DNA of 64,000 nucleotides from Parabacteroides gordonii MS-1 = DSM 23371 (GTDB lineage Bacteria > Bacteroidota > Bacteroidia > Bacteroidales > Tannerellaceae): positions 310,001 to 374,000 of the forward strand of contig NZ_KQ033920.1 of NCBI RefSeq assembly GCF_000969825.1, read 5' to 3'. Under the pieces are notes generated by a model that saw only the letters and a program-made list of their open reading frames with translations, was not told where the DNA came from and did no database searches. Within the stretch, counting starts at the first letter, position 1, and each line of letters opens with the position of its first letter. The translations under genes were made by a program, and so were the position numbers. Below are positions 16,506 through 26,784 of the stretch, piece after piece.

Positions 16506-19500
16506 ATGATACTACACAAAAGAAGATTGTCAGCGAAAAGCTGTTTCGTATTTCTGTTTTGTTTTTGCCTGTCGCTCTCGTTAGGGGCTCAGGAGAGGTA
16601 TGCTAAAAACTCCGTACTAAGTAACGGTCATTGGGTGAAAATAGCGATCGAAAAGAATGGAATCTACAAACTAACAAATTCCGAATTGAAGAAGATGGGG
16701 TTTGATGATCCTTCAAAAGTGGCTGTGTATGGCTATGGTGGCTGGCCGCTCGAAGAAGATTTCTCGAAGCCTTATGTTGATGACCTGCCTGCGGTTCCGG
16801 TGTTGAGGAAAGACGATTACCTGCTTTTTTATGGGCGGGGGACTACGAAGTGGGAGTATAAAACGATGAGATATTCCGATGGACGTGAAAGACAAACTTT
16901 TGTCCATACAAATAATCCTTATTCTGACTTGGGGTATTATTTCCTAACCTCTTCTCAGAATGTGAAAGAAATGGAGACTGTAAAATCAGAGCCGAAAGAT
17001 GGAGTGATAGAGTTGAATACTTTTGATGATTATCTTTTGCATGAAAAAGATTTGGTATCTCTTAATAAATCAGGCCGTGAACTTTTTGGAGAGTCGCTTA
17101 TGTCGACGATATCTGTTCCTTTTGATAATATTGAAGGTATAGTGCAGGAAGATGCTGTGGTGGAATGTCGGTTGATTGCTAAGACGAATATATCTAAAGA
17201 TTTTGTACTCTCGATAAATGGCGAAGATGTTGTGAAGGGTCGTGTATCCGGCGTATCAACAGGTGCTAATTATTATGAATACATAAAAGCGAGGTCTGCT
17301 GAGGCTTTTGGTTATTGGAAAGGAGAGAAAGGTAAGTCTTTCAATATTAAGGTAGACTATTTTGAAAAAAATAATACAACTGCTTATTTAGATTACATTC
17401 GTGTGCATTTGAAGAGAACACTTCAAACGTACAATGAGCCAACCTTTTTTCGCAATGTGTCGTCGATCAATCATAAGTCTTGCTTTATAATAAAGAATGC
17501 GACTTCAAATACAATTGTTTTGGACGTTACTGATGCACAGAGTCCGAAAGTTGTAGAAGCTGTGTTGAGTGGAACAGAACTCTCGTTTGTAATTCCACAA
17601 TCTTATCAATTGAGAGAGTTTGCCGTAGTTCAGTTAGACAAGTCTGTTCCGTCTATTGCTGCAAAAGACGCACAGCAGGTTGGTAACCAGAATTTACATA
17701 GTACTAAACAGGTTGATATGGTTATAATTTCTCCTTTTGCATTTAAAAGCGAAGCAGAGCGTTTGAAGAAAGCCCATGAGGAGAAGGACGATCTAGTTAC
17801 TGAGGTGTTTACTCCGGAAGAGATTTATAATGAGTTTTCAAGTGGAACGCCGGATGCTACAGCTTACCGACGATTGATGAAAATGTTTTATGATAGAGGG
17901 AAAGAGGATGCTAAAGCTCCTAAATATCTTCTGCTTTTTGGAGACGGTGCATTTGATAACCGGTTTGTAACAAACGATTGGAAAAAAGTAGGAGATAATG
18001 AAAAGAACAATATGCTGTTAACTTATCAGACTACTGAATCATTAGATATGTATTCCTATACGGTAGATGATTATTTTGGTTTTCTGAAAGATTCTGGAAA
18101 GGATATATCAATGGCTACGTTGGATATTGCCGTTGGACGTTTTCCTGTCCGTACTCGGAAGCAGGCAACGGAGGTTGTTGATAAGGTAATCTCTTATATG
18201 AATAACTCGGATTTAGGTATTTGGAAGAATAATCTGTGCTTTATTGCTGATGATGGCAACAATGCGGATAGTTTTAAGGTGGAGCACCAGATAGATGCTG
18301 AAAATTTAGCACTTACGAGGGAGATTGAGTCTCCTGAATATATCGCTAATAAAATCTATTTTGATGCTTTCAAAAAGGACTTAGGCGGCGCCGGTAAATA
18401 TCCGGAAGTGGAGGAGAGAATTGTAGAGAAATTGAAAAACGGTATGTTCCTTCTAAATTATGTAGGACATGGAAACACAGAGAATTTGAGTGATGAGCAG
18501 GTGATAAAACACAATGATATTTTGAAATATACTTACAAACACTTACCCTTGTGGATAACTGCAACTTGCGATTTTTGCCGCTTTGATGCTGTTGCTACAT
18601 CAGCTGGTGAGGATGTGTTTTTAAGGGATAAAAGTGGGGGGATAGCATTGTTTACGACATCCCGTGTCGCCTTTACGGATATTAATGAGCGGATGAACCG
18701 CCAGTTTATGAATCTATTATTCAAAAAGGAAAATGATTTGTATCTTACATTAGGTGAAGTTATGAAGCAAACTAAATTAGGTGAAAAAACAGATAAACGT
18801 AAACTAGGCTTCTGTCTGATCGGTGACCCTGCATTACGATTGTCCTATCCGAAACACCGCGTTCAGGTTACAACCATTAGCGGTTCACCGGTAGGAAAAG
18901 ATACGGTTGTTTTTAATGCAAACGCCTGGATAACGGTGGAAGGAGATATCCAGGATACAAAAGGAAGCCTTGTCTCTGACTTTAATGGAGAATTGCGTGC
19001 TAAGATATTGGATGGTTACCGAAGAGATTCCACATTAGGTAATAATCCCTATAAAAATAAGATCTATTATCATGATTACTTCAATACCGTTTTTGAAGGC
19101 GGCGGTTCTGTGAAAAACGGTAAGTTTAAGTTTACCTTTAAAGTACCGAAGGATATTTCCTATTCTGATAATACTTGTGGTAAAATGAGCTTGTATGCTT
19201 TTGATAAAACAGCAGGTGAGGACGCGCAAGGATATTTCAATAAGTTTTTAGCGAACGGAACAAAGGATGATCCGGATAACGATTCGGAAGGCCCGGAAAT
19301 ACGGTCGTTATTCCTGAATGATTCTACTTTTGTGAGTGGAGATAAAGTGAACAATACGCCTTATTTCTATGCCAGACTTTGGGATAAAAGCGGAATCAAT
19401 GTGACAGGCAGCAGTATCGGACATGACATCACGTTGAATATCGATAACAATCCGGTAACGAACTATACATTAAATTCTTATTACGAATTTATTCCTGACT

Positions 19501-19946
19501 CGGAAGGCGAAGGTATTGTGAAGTTCGCTATCCCGGCACTGGAACCGGGTTTGCACGATGCCGAGTTCAAAGTCTGGGATATCATGAATAATCCTACGAC
19601 CTGCACCTTCCAATTTGAAGTCGTCGAAGGCCTCAAACCCTTCATCTCCCGTCTTATTGCTACGCCGACTCCGGCTAAAGGTAACGTGAAGTTCCGTCTC
19701 TGGCATAATCGTCCGGAGACCCAGATGAAAGTCGGTATCCTGGTCTACGACATTACGGGGCGTCTGCATTGGAAGCATGAGGAAACAGGATCGTCCGAAC
19801 TGTTCAAAGACTATGTGATCGACTGGGACTTGCGGAATAACGCAGGCTCACATGTGCGCCCCGGTGTTTATCTCTACCGTGCCGCTATCAGTACCAATAA
19901 TTCGAAAGAGGCAACTGAGACGCAGAAAATGATTATTTTATGGTGA
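16506..19946 (+). CDS. porU: type IX secretion system sortase PorU (C25 family)
   Basis: 1,146 residues from the ATG at 16506 (a TTG at 16497 is in frame). Signal peptide at about 1-27. The gingipain-like peptidase domain (about 400-800) carries the catalytic His655 in NYVGHGNTE and Cys688 in TATCDF, almost the same numbering as Porphyromonas gingivalis PorU. The C-terminus has a FlgD-like/CTD fold (RPGVYLYRAAI). PorU sits on the cell surface, removes the C-terminal signal of type IX cargo and links cargo to lipopolysaccharide. The surface protein at 47980 has such a C-terminal domain. The gene has its own promoter region and no close operon partner. Confidence 0.93.
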   Translation: MILHKRRLSAKSCFVFLFCFCLSLSLGAQERYAKNSVLSNGHWVKIAIEKNGIYKLTNSELKKMGFDDPSKVAVYGYGGWPLEEDFSKPYVDDLPAVPVLRKDDYLLFYGRGTTKWEYKTMRYSDGRERQTFVHTNNPYSDLGYYFLTSSQNVKEMETVKSEPKDGVIELNTFDDYLLHEKDLVSLNKSGRELFGESLMSTISVPFDNIEGIVQEDAVVECRLIAKTNISKDFVLSINGEDVVKGRVSGVSTGANYYEYIKARSAEAFGYWKGEKGKSFNIKVDYFEKNNTTAYLDYIRVHLKRTLQTYNEPTFFRNVSSINHKSCFIIKNATSNTIVLDVTDAQSPKVVEAVLSGTELSFVIPQSYQLREFAVVQLDKSVPSIAAKDAQQVGNQNLHSTKQVDMVIISPFAFKSEAERLKKAHEEKDDLVTEVFTPEEIYNEFSSGTPDATAYRRLMKMFYDRGKEDAKAPKYLLLFGDGAFDNRFVTNDWKKVGDNEKNNMLLTYQTTESLDMYSYTVDDYFGFLKDSGKDISMATLDIAVGRFPVRTRKQATEVVDKVISYMNNSDLGIWKNNLCFIADDGNNADSFKVEHQIDAENLALTREIESPEYIANKIYFDAFKKDLGGAGKYPEVEERIVEKLKNGMFLLNYVGHGNTENLSDEQVIKHNDILKYTYKHLPLWITATCDFCRFDAVATSAGEDVFLRDKSGGIALFTTSRVAFTDINERMNRQFMNLLFKKENDLYLTLGEVMKQTKLGEKTDKRKLGFCLIGDPALRLSYPKHRVQVTTISGSPVGKDTVVFNANAWITVEGDIQDTKGSLVSDFNGELRAKILDGYRRDSTLGNNPYKNKIYYHDYFNTVFEGGGSVKNGKFKFTFKVPKDISYSDNTCGKMSLYAFDKTAGEDAQGYFNKFLANGTKDDPDNDSEGPEIRSLFLNDSTFVSGDKVNNTPYFYARLWDKSGINVTGSSIGHDITLNIDNNPVTNYTLNSYYEFIPDSEGEGIVKFAIPALEPGLHDAEFKVWDIMNNPTTCTFQFEVVEGLKPFISRLIATPTPAKGNVKFRLWHNRPETQMKVGILVYDITGRLHWKHEETGSSELFKDYVIDWDLRNNAGSHVRPGVYLYRAAISTNNSKEATETQKMIILW

Positions 19947-19979
19947 TTTTATCTACATTTGCAAGAAATACAATAAATC

Positions 19980-20978
19980 ATGGAAAGTATATACAAGGCA
20001 AATGAAGAGAGATACGCCAGCATGATGTATCGTCGTTGCGGCCGAAGCGGGATACTGCTGCCGGCTGTTTCGCTGGGGTTATGGCATAATTTCGGAAGTG
20101 TGGATGTGTTCAGCAACTTCAGTAAGATTGCTTATACCGCATTCGATAACGGGATCACCCATTTCGATCTCGCCAACAATTATGGCCCGGTTTACGGATC
20201 GGCGGAAGAGAACTTCGGAAGGATATTGAAGAAAGGTCTCGGCGTGTATCGCGACGAGCTGCTTATCTCCACCAAGGCCGGTTACGACATGTGGCCCGGC
20301 CCTTATGGAAACTGGGGAAGCCGTAAATACCTGATGGCAAGTCTCGACCAGAGCCTGAAACGTATGGGACTCGATTATGTGGATATTTTCTATTCGCACC
20401 GTCCCGACCCCGAAACTCCCATAGAAGAAACGATGGGTGCACTGGCTGATATTGTCCGTCAGGGAAAAGCCCTGTATGTCGGCATTTCAAACTATAACGC
20501 GGAGCAGACCGCGAAAGCGCTGGCCGTACTGAAAGAGCACCGCGTACCTTGTCTGATCCACCAGGCACGCTATTCCATGTTCGACCGTTGGACGGAACCC
20601 GACCTGCTTCCCTTGTTGAAAGAAGAAGGTATCGGAATGATCGCTTTCTCTCCTCTGGCACAGGGAATGCTCACCAATAAATATCTGCACGGTATACCTG
20701 AAAATTCAAGAGCCGCCCGGTCGACCGGCCATCTGCAACGGGAACAGGTGACGGAAGATAAGATAAACAAGATCCGTCTGTTGAATGAATTGGCCGCCCA
20801 GCGCAACCAGACCCTTGCAGAAATGGCATTGGCCTGGCTATTGAAAGACGACCGCGTAACCAGCGTGTTGATTGGTGCCAGCTCGGTTGAGCAACTGCTT
20901 GACAATCTGAAAGCGTTGCGCAATACAAATTTCACGGCAGACGAGCAGGAGAGGATCGAGAGGATATTAAAAATGTGA
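19980..20978 (+). CDS. aldo/keto reductase (YghZ / KCNAB-like)
   Basis: 332 residues. AKR family signatures: the 'FDNGITHFDLANNYG' catalytic Asp/Tyr region, 'STKAGYDMWPGPYGNWGSRKYL' with the catalytic Lys, 'HRPDPETPIEETMGAL', and the NADPH-binding 'GASSVEQLLDNL'. Closest in style to E. coli L-glyceraldehyde 3-phosphate reductase, which detoxifies aldehydes. It starts 33 nt after porU and could be co-transcribed with it; it is followed by the 22-bp periodic array. Confidence 0.92.
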   Translation: MESIYKANEERYASMMYRRCGRSGILLPAVSLGLWHNFGSVDVFSNFSKIAYTAFDNGITHFDLANNYGPVYGSAEENFGRILKKGLGVYRDELLISTKAGYDMWPGPYGNWGSRKYLMASLDQSLKRMGLDYVDIFYSHRPDPETPIEETMGALADIVRQGKALYVGISNYNAEQTAKALAVLKEHRVPCLIHQARYSMFDRWTEPDLLPLLKEEGIGMIAFSPLAQGMLTNKYLHGIPENSRAARSTGHLQREQVTEDKINKIRLLNELAAQRNQTLAEMALAWLLKDDRVTSVLIGASSVEQLLDNLKALRNTNFTADEQERIERILKM

Positions 20979-20990
20979 TTACGAATTATC

Positions 20991-21081
20991 TTAGTTTCTT
21001 CCGGACGAAACTAAAGTTTCTTAGGCAGGAAACAAAAGTTTCTCCCTGATGAAACAAAAGTTTCCTAGGCAGGAAACTAAA
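20991..21081. repeat. 22-bp-period palindromic array (GAAAC-AAAGTTTC type)
   Basis: 14-nt palindromes GAAAC(T/A)AAAGTTTC start at 21007, 21029 and 21051, with half-units at 20991 and 21073; 8-nt spacers (ttccggac, ttaggcag, tccctgat, ctaggcag). The period is exactly 22 bp, as in the array at 4036-4103, although the sequences are unrelated. It lies in the 172-bp gap between the aldo/keto reductase and the AddB-like gene. Confidence 0.9.
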
Positions 21082-21150
21082 TGGGGTTGCCGACTCCGTT
21101 TCACCGTTCCCTGCATCCTCTAATAATAAATCAATAACAGAAACAAAGCA

Positions 21151-24024
21151 ATGAAACCATTCTTATATCAGATAGCCTCTATATTCTATCAGCAATACGG
21201 CGCGGAAGTCAGCAAGCTGGCTTTTGTGTTCCCCAACCGTCGAACAGGTCTTTTCTTTCAGAAGTATCTTTCGGAGGTAGCCGAGAAGCCGCTTTTCTCG
21301 CCAACTATCCTGACCATCAACGACCTGTTCGTGCAGTTGAGTGGCAAGCAGACGGCCGACCGTATCAACATGCTGTTCACGCTATACGATATATATGTAC
21401 GGCACAGCGGATCGACGGAGACATTCGACGAGTTCCTGTACTGGGGCGAAATGCTCCTTAACGATTTCGACGATGTAGATAAGTATATGGCCGATGCCCG
21501 CATGCTCTTTACGAATGTGACCGATCTGCGGGAGATAGAGAATGATTTCAGCTTCCTGGATGAAGATCAGATTGCCGCCATCCGCACGTTCTGGTCTTCC
21601 TTCTATCCTAAAGGGGATACGCCCAACCAGGAAGAGTTTCTTGCCGTATGGAAAATCCTGTACGACCTGTATAACGACCTGAAAAGTGCACTCGCCGCCG
21701 AAGGTAAAGGCTATGAAGGCATGATCTTCCGCGAAGTGGTCGAACGGATGGAACGTAACGACTGTTGCGACCTGCCTTATACGCAGGTGGTTTTTGTCGG
21801 ACTGAACGCCCTTTCCGTTGCGGAAGAACGTTTCCTGCTGCAACTGCAAAAGCGTGAGATCGCCGACTTCTACTGGGATTATGCATCCGCGAAGGTGACC
21901 GATCCCAATAACAAAGCCTCTTATTTCGTAGAGCGCAACCTGAAGAACTTCCCTTCGAAATACCCGCTTCCCAAAGAAGAGGAGGTGAATACGAATATCG
22001 AAGTGATCGGCATCCCTTCCGGCATCGGACAGGCCAAACAAGTCTATACCTTATTAAACGAACTCTGCAAGGAAGATGAAATGAGCCCGGAAGAGGCCTT
22101 GCGCACGGCGGTGATCCTGCCCGATGAACATCTGCTTATCCCTGTGCTCAACGCTATTCCCGAACAGATCCGCCGTATCAATGTGACGATGGGTTATCCG
22201 CTGGCCGGTACGCCTGTGGCTTCCCTGATGGAATATATTCTGGCGCTGCAAAAGAACGTACGTTATGTAGACCGCCAACCGGTATTCTATTTCCGTGATG
22301 TGTTGCCTATACTTAATCACCGGTATATCAGCACGACCAATCCGGAGATCGTTACTTCCCTTATCAGGGATATTGCCGAAAACAATAAGATCTATATCAC
22401 TACCGCCGATCTGGGAAAGACACCGCTTCTGTCCGTCCTTTTTACCCCGGTGACGGATGTGGATACTTTCTCCGATTACCTGATTAACGTATTGCAGGAA
22501 CTCAACAAGGTCATGTATTCTTTATCCTCGGAAGAGGAAGAAGACGCCACCCAGCGCACCAACGATCTCGAACAGGAATTCATCTTCCATTATTTCACCA
22601 CCGTAAACCGTATGAAAGAGATCATGCAGGACAGCGGGATTGACATGAAGATCGATACTTATTTCCGCCTGCTGAAGCGTGTGACGGATACCATCACGAT
22701 CCCTTTCCGCGGAGAGCCTCTTTCCGGCCTGCAGATCATGGGAGTGTTGGAAACCCGTGCGCTCGACTTCGACCGCCTGATCATTCTTTCCATGAACGAA
22801 GGAATCTTCCCGTTGCGGAAAGCGGCTAATTCCTTTATCCCTTATAATCTGCGCCGTGGTTTCGGGTTGCCCACTTACGAGCATCAGGACAGCGTATGGG
22901 CTTACCACTTCTACCGCCTGATCTATCGAGCAAGTCATGTAAGCCTGCTGTATGATACCCGTAGCAACGGATTGCAGACAGGCGAAGTAAGCCGTTTCGT
23001 CCATCAGCTGCATTATCATTATGAACAGCCGATGCATAACAAACTGGTCGTTTACAACGTATCGTCCGCTAAGACTCCCGCCTTGCAGGTTCAGAAAACA
23101 GATGAGGTGATGGAACGTCTGGCGGCTTTCCGGAAAGGCGGTGTGCGGGCTATCTCGGCTAGTGCCGTTAATACGTATCTGGACTGTCCGCTTAAATTCT
23201 ACTTCTCGGTAGTGGAAGGCATCCGCGAAGAAGAGGAGGTAAGCGAAACGATCGAGAGCAACGTTTTCGGTAGCATCCTTCACAAAGTAATGGAGGAACT
23301 CTACAAGCCTCTTTGCGGAAAAATGGTGACAGCTGATTTACTGAAAGCAATCAAAAAAGATACCCCGGTGCTGACCGGTGCCATTGCACGTGCCTTCGCC
23401 GAAGTCTTTTTCAAGACAGACGTGGTACGTCCGCTGACCGGACAGAACTTCCTGATCGGCGAGATGATCCGTAAATACGTAGAAAAGATACTGGAGCGCG
23501 ACAGCAAGCTGACCCCGTTCAAATATATCGAGTCAGAGAGAAAGATAAACCGTCTCTTTACGTTGACCGACCGGTCGGAGATCCAGCTGAAAGGTTTTAT
23601 CGACCGGATCGATGAAGTGCGTGATACCATTCGCATCATCGACTATAAGAGCGGTAGTGGAACGTCCACCTTTACAACCGTGGAAAGCCTGTTCGATATG
23701 GAGGAGAAAGACCGTGCCAAAGCCGTGATGCAGGTATTTATGTATTCATGGATGGTTGGTGAAGTGCCGGAAGGCAAGGTGCTCCAACCGGGTATTTATT
23801 ATATGCGTACGCTTTTCTCCGACTCGTTCGAAGCCGCCGTAAGCCATCGTATAGAAAGGAACCGGTCGGAACGGGTGACAGACTTTGCCGAATATTCGGC
23901 CGCTTTTGAAGAAGGTTTGCGGGGTTGCCTGGATGAAATATTCGGACGTGAAAAGCCGTTTATCCAGACTCCGACAGAAAAGGCCTGCGCCTGGTGTCCT
24001 TTTAAGGATATATGCGGGAAGTAA
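21151..24024 (+). CDS. AddB-like PD-(D/E)XK nuclease/inactivated helicase
   Basis: 957 residues. The N-terminal part (PNRRTGLFFQKYL) is a UvrD-like fold without a clear Walker A, as in AddB. The C-terminal nuclease domain has 'GSILHKVMEELY', 'GFIDRIDEV...IRIIDYKSG' (catalytic D and DYK) and QVFMYSWM. One Cys in YLDCPLKFYF and three in ACAWCPFKDIC form the iron-sulfur staple of AddB/RecB-like nucleases. Probable role: end resection of double-strand breaks with an AddA-type helicase, which is not in the window. Its start is set by the ATG at 21151. Confidence 0.82.
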   Translation: MKPFLYQIASIFYQQYGAEVSKLAFVFPNRRTGLFFQKYLSEVAEKPLFSPTILTINDLFVQLSGKQTADRINMLFTLYDIYVRHSGSTETFDEFLYWGEMLLNDFDDVDKYMADARMLFTNVTDLREIENDFSFLDEDQIAAIRTFWSSFYPKGDTPNQEEFLAVWKILYDLYNDLKSALAAEGKGYEGMIFREVVERMERNDCCDLPYTQVVFVGLNALSVAEERFLLQLQKREIADFYWDYASAKVTDPNNKASYFVERNLKNFPSKYPLPKEEEVNTNIEVIGIPSGIGQAKQVYTLLNELCKEDEMSPEEALRTAVILPDEHLLIPVLNAIPEQIRRINVTMGYPLAGTPVASLMEYILALQKNVRYVDRQPVFYFRDVLPILNHRYISTTNPEIVTSLIRDIAENNKIYITTADLGKTPLLSVLFTPVTDVDTFSDYLINVLQELNKVMYSLSSEEEEDATQRTNDLEQEFIFHYFTTVNRMKEIMQDSGIDMKIDTYFRLLKRVTDTITIPFRGEPLSGLQIMGVLETRALDFDRLIILSMNEGIFPLRKAANSFIPYNLRRGFGLPTYEHQDSVWAYHFYRLIYRASHVSLLYDTRSNGLQTGEVSRFVHQLHYHYEQPMHNKLVVYNVSSAKTPALQVQKTDEVMERLAAFRKGGVRAISASAVNTYLDCPLKFYFSVVEGIREEEEVSETIESNVFGSILHKVMEELYKPLCGKMVTADLLKAIKKDTPVLTGAIARAFAEVFFKTDVVRPLTGQNFLIGEMIRKYVEKILERDSKLTPFKYIESERKINRLFTLTDRSEIQLKGFIDRIDEVRDTIRIIDYKSGSGTSTFTTVESLFDMEEKDRAKAVMQVFMYSWMVGEVPEGKVLQPGIYYMRTLFSDSFEAAVSHRIERNRSERVTDFAEYSAAFEEGLRGCLDEIFGREKPFIQTPTEKACAWCPFKDICGK

Positions 24025-24027
24025 AGA

Positions 24028-24744
24028 TCAGAAGAGAAATCCCAGCGAGAAACTCATCATATTGGTACGCTTGTCGAGCGAAATGTTTCGTTCGACGGGC
24101 GATTGTGATGATTTGTCTTTGAAGTCAGACTCGATCTGGTTGAGCCCGAATTCGTAGGTAAACTCAAAGAACAGACGCCAGATACTAACGCCCAGCCCGG
24201 TTGCAACGCCTATCCCGAACGGGGTATTATCGTTAATATACTCGTTGGTGACTTCCGAGAAATGAGTGGTATAACGCAGCTTGTAATTATACCTGAACTT
24301 AGGCCCCACCATCAAACTAAGGGCGTACGGCCCTTCCTTCACCAGATAATAACCGATCATAACAGGAAGTTCCAGGGAAGAAGACTTGAGCCTGAGTTGG
24401 TCGCTCTCTGAACTTTGGCTTGTCAAGGTACCTGTTGTTTCTGTCTCCGGCAATGAGAAAAGGATATCGCCTTCAGTGCGGTACCAGGACAGGTCGGGTT
24501 GAATAAAGAAACGGTCGATATTGATCCGGCAGAACACGGAAGCCTGATAACCTACCTTATATTGCAGACGGATGTTTTCAGCTTCAACATCATCGATCCG
24601 AAGTGAGTTCACGATCGGGAATGTGGAGTTGAAGCCGACTTTGGCTCCGAAATTAAATGCCTTATCCTCGATAGATATGAATTTCTGTGCCTGGACAGAG
24701 ATTCCGAGGGAAAACATAAACAATAGAAGGAGGCTCTTTTTCAT
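24028..24744 (-). CDS. PorT-family outer-membrane beta-barrel protein
   Basis: 238 residues from the ATG at 24744, chosen because it opens a signal peptide (MKKSLLLLFMFSLGISVQAQ); the upstream extension of the frame lies inside the flavin reductase gene. The mature protein has the 'FGAKVGFNST' start and alternating strands of the PorT/outer-membrane-beta-barrel domain and ends FSLGFLF. It is the last gene of the pyrB-pyrI-flavin reductase operon (5-nt gap). The true PorT of type IX secretion is one member of this large family; assignment to that system is not supported here. Confidence 0.82.
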   Translation of the reverse strand: MKKSLLLLFMFSLGISVQAQKFISIEDKAFNFGAKVGFNSTFPIVNSLRIDDVEAENIRLQYKVGYQASVFCRINIDRFFIQPDLSWYRTEGDILFSLPETETTGTLTSQSSESDQLRLKSSSLELPVMIGYYLVKEGPYALSLMVGPKFRYNYKLRYTTHFSEVTNEYINDNTPFGIGVATGLGVSIWRLFFEFTYEFGLNQIESDFKDKSSQSPVERNISLDKRTNMMSFSLGFLF

Positions 24745-24749
24745 ACTCT

Positions 24750-25316
24750 TTATTTTTTCTTTTTTACCGACCAGCCGAACTTGCCGACGAAGTCTCCCAG
24801 TCCGTAATATTTCCCATGCGAATAAGCCAGCAGATCCGCACGTTGCATATCGAAAGCACCTGTATCCGGATCCAGATATTTGTCGTCGGCCTGCACATTC
24901 AGTACGTCGGCGATAAACATATCGTGACTGCCCAATGCAACCACTTCCTTCACCCGACATTCGATACAAAGAGGGGCTTCCTCTATCGTGGGGCAATTGA
25001 CCAGGGTCGCTTTGCCCGGAGTCAATCCCATTTCTTCAAACTTGTGATGATCTTTTCCCGAATTCACACCACACCAGTCGGTGGCATAAGCCAGTTCGCG
25101 TGTAGTCAGGTTGATGACGAACTCCATATTCTTTTTCAGAACGGGATAAGAATGGCGTTCGGGACGTACGGATATATAACACATGGGTGGATTGGTACAA
25201 ATCGTACCGACCCACGCCACTGTTATGATATTATATTCTGAAGGTTCGCTGCCACAGCTAACCATTACGGCCGGTAATGGATAGATCATGGTACCGGGCT
25301 TCCAGTCATGCTTCAT
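24750..25316 (-). CDS. flavin reductase family protein
   Basis: 188 residues with the FMN-binding split-barrel signature: 'PLPAVMVSCG', 'NIITVAWVGTICTNPPM', 'SVRPERHSYPVL', 'FVINL', and an 'APLCIECRV' strand. Such proteins bind FMN and reduce flavin or act as FMN-binding oxidoreductases. It lies 5 nt downstream of pyrI in the same operon; a functional link with pyrimidine synthesis is not obvious. Confidence 0.9.
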   Translation of the reverse strand: MKHDWKPGTMIYPLPAVMVSCGSEPSEYNIITVAWVGTICTNPPMCYISVRPERHSYPVLKKNMEFVINLTTRELAYATDWCGVNSGKDHHKFEEMGLTPGKATLVNCPTIEEAPLCIECRVKEVVALGSHDMFIADVLNVQADDKYLDPDTGAFDMQRADLLAYSHGKYYGLGDFVGKFGWSVKKKK

Positions 25317-25321
25317 ATAAT

Positions 25322-25786
25322 TTATTTAATGATAATGTCTTCCTTGTTGATCTTACGTTCGCAATAACGGCACCGGATCGTTCCCTTTTCCTTGTCGATC
25401 ACTTCAAAACGTGTCGGCATCGGCTCGTTGTTGGTGATACATTTTGGATTATTGCATTTTACCAGGGCAACGAGTTCATCCGGCAAAGTAACCGTTTTTT
25501 TCTCTACAACCTCGTAATCGCGGATAATGTTCAGGATCACTTTGGGAGCGATCAGGGCTATACGGTTGATCTCGTCTTCCTCGAAGAATTTGTTGGAGAT
25601 CTTGATAACACCCTTGCAACCCATCTTGTTGCTGTGGAAATTATTTCCGATGGTAATTGTATTATCCATGTGTTCCAGTCCCAACAACTTGGCTACTTTA
25701 AACAATTGGCTGGGAGGGATATGGTCGATAGCAGTTCCGTTTTCTAAAGCGGCTACCTGCAATTCTCTTTTCTTTTCTGCTGACAT
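25322..25786 (-). CDS. pyrI: aspartate carbamoyltransferase regulatory subunit
   Basis: 154 residues, standard length. The allosteric domain ([20 protein letters not shown]) and the C-terminal zinc domain with four cysteines (CNNPKC... CRYC) are both present. It binds the catalytic PyrB trimers and mediates nucleotide feedback. It follows pyrB with a 14-nt gap. Confidence 0.97.
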   Translation of the reverse strand: MSAEKKRELQVAALENGTAIDHIPPSQLFKVAKLLGLEHMDNTITIGNNFHSNKMGCKGVIKISNKFFEEDEINRIALIAPKVILNIIRDYEVVEKKTVTLPDELVALVKCNNPKCITNNEPMPTRFEVIDKEKGTIRCRYCERKINKEDIIIK

Positions 25787-25800
25787 AACGATTATCAGAA

Positions 25801-26715
25801 TTAAATATTGATACCTAAAACTTCACAAATAATAGCCTGGCGGGCAAACAGTCCGTTGCGTGCCTGCTGGATATAGTAGGCCTTCGGATTATCGTCTACA
25901 TCATAAGCGATCTCGTTTACGCGGGGCAGGGGATGAAGTATGCGAAGGTTCTCACGACTGTTTTCCAGCATCTTGTTGCGCAGGATATACACGTTCTTAA
26001 CCCGTTCGTATTCTTCCAGGTCGGTAAAGCGTTCGCGCTGTACGCGTGTCATGTAAAGGATATCGGACTGGTTGATCACGTCTTCATCGAAAGTCGTGTG
26101 CTCGTAGTATTTGATGCCGTGCTCGTCGCAGAAGTTTTTATATTCGTCCGGCATGCGAAGTTCGTCCGGAGCTACGAAATGAAAAGTAGGGTTGAAGTGC
26201 GACATGCCGACGATCAGCGAGTGCACGGTGCGGCCGTATTTAAGGTCGCCGACCATTGTGATGTTGAGGTCGGTCAGCTTTCCCTGTGTCTTTTGGATCG
26301 AATAAAGATCCAGCATAGTCTGCGAGGGATGCTGGTTTGCCCCGTCACCTGCATTGATGATAGGCACATCCGTTACTTCCGAAGCATAACGGGCGGCTCC
26401 TTCCAGGTGATGTCTCATGATGATAAGATCCACATAGTTGCTTACCATCAGGATCGTATCTTTCAGCGTTTCCCCTTTGGAAGAGCTGGTTGTCGAAGCA
26501 TCCTGAAATCCGACAACTCGTCCGCCCAGTCGGTTAACAGCCGTTTCAAAGCTTAATCGCGTGCGGGTAGAAGGTTCAAAAAACAAGGTGGCGGCCACTT
26601 TGCCTTCCAGCAGCTTTCGGTTCGGATTCTCCTCAAACTTCCTGGCGTTATCCAGAATACGAAGAATGTCCTCTTTGGAACATTGATCGATAGAAACTAA
26701 ACTTTTACTTTTCAT
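25801..26715 (-). CDS. pyrB: aspartate carbamoyltransferase catalytic subunit
   Basis: 304 residues from the ATG at 26715. Carbamoyl-phosphate site STRTRLSFE (in '[15 protein letters not shown]'), '[18 protein letters not shown]', '[12 protein letters not shown]' and 'HPLPRVNEI' are all present. It catalyses the committed step of pyrimidine synthesis, carbamoyl phosphate plus aspartate. First gene of the four-gene operon pyrB-pyrI-flavin reductase-barrel. Confidence 0.97.
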   Translation of the reverse strand: MKSKSLVSIDQCSKEDILRILDNARKFEENPNRKLLEGKVAATLFFEPSTRTRLSFETAVNRLGGRVVGFQDASTTSSSKGETLKDTILMVSNYVDLIIMRHHLEGAARYASEVTDVPIINAGDGANQHPSQTMLDLYSIQKTQGKLTDLNITMVGDLKYGRTVHSLIVGMSHFNPTFHFVAPDELRMPDEYKNFCDEHGIKYYEHTTFDEDVINQSDILYMTRVQRERFTDLEEYERVKNVYILRNKMLENSRENLRILHPLPRVNEIAYDVDDNPKAYYIQQARNGLFARQAIICEVLGINI

Positions 26716-26748
26716 TTTTTGTATAATCTGTCTTTTATGCAAAAGTAT

Positions 26749-26780
26749 AAAAAAAGCGGAGACTGAATGGTCTCCGCTTC
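26749..26780 (-). terminator. terminator of the minus-strand alkaline phosphatase
   Basis: Stem AGCGGAGAC (26755-26763)/GTCTCCGCT (26770-26778), followed on the minus strand by six T. It separates the phosphatase from pyrB. Confidence 0.85.
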
Positions 26781-26784
26781 GTTT

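Noticed and set aside
24745-24996. 84-residue N-terminal extension of the PorT-like barrel
   Set aside because: It overlaps the flavin reductase gene in another frame and places the signal peptide inside the protein.
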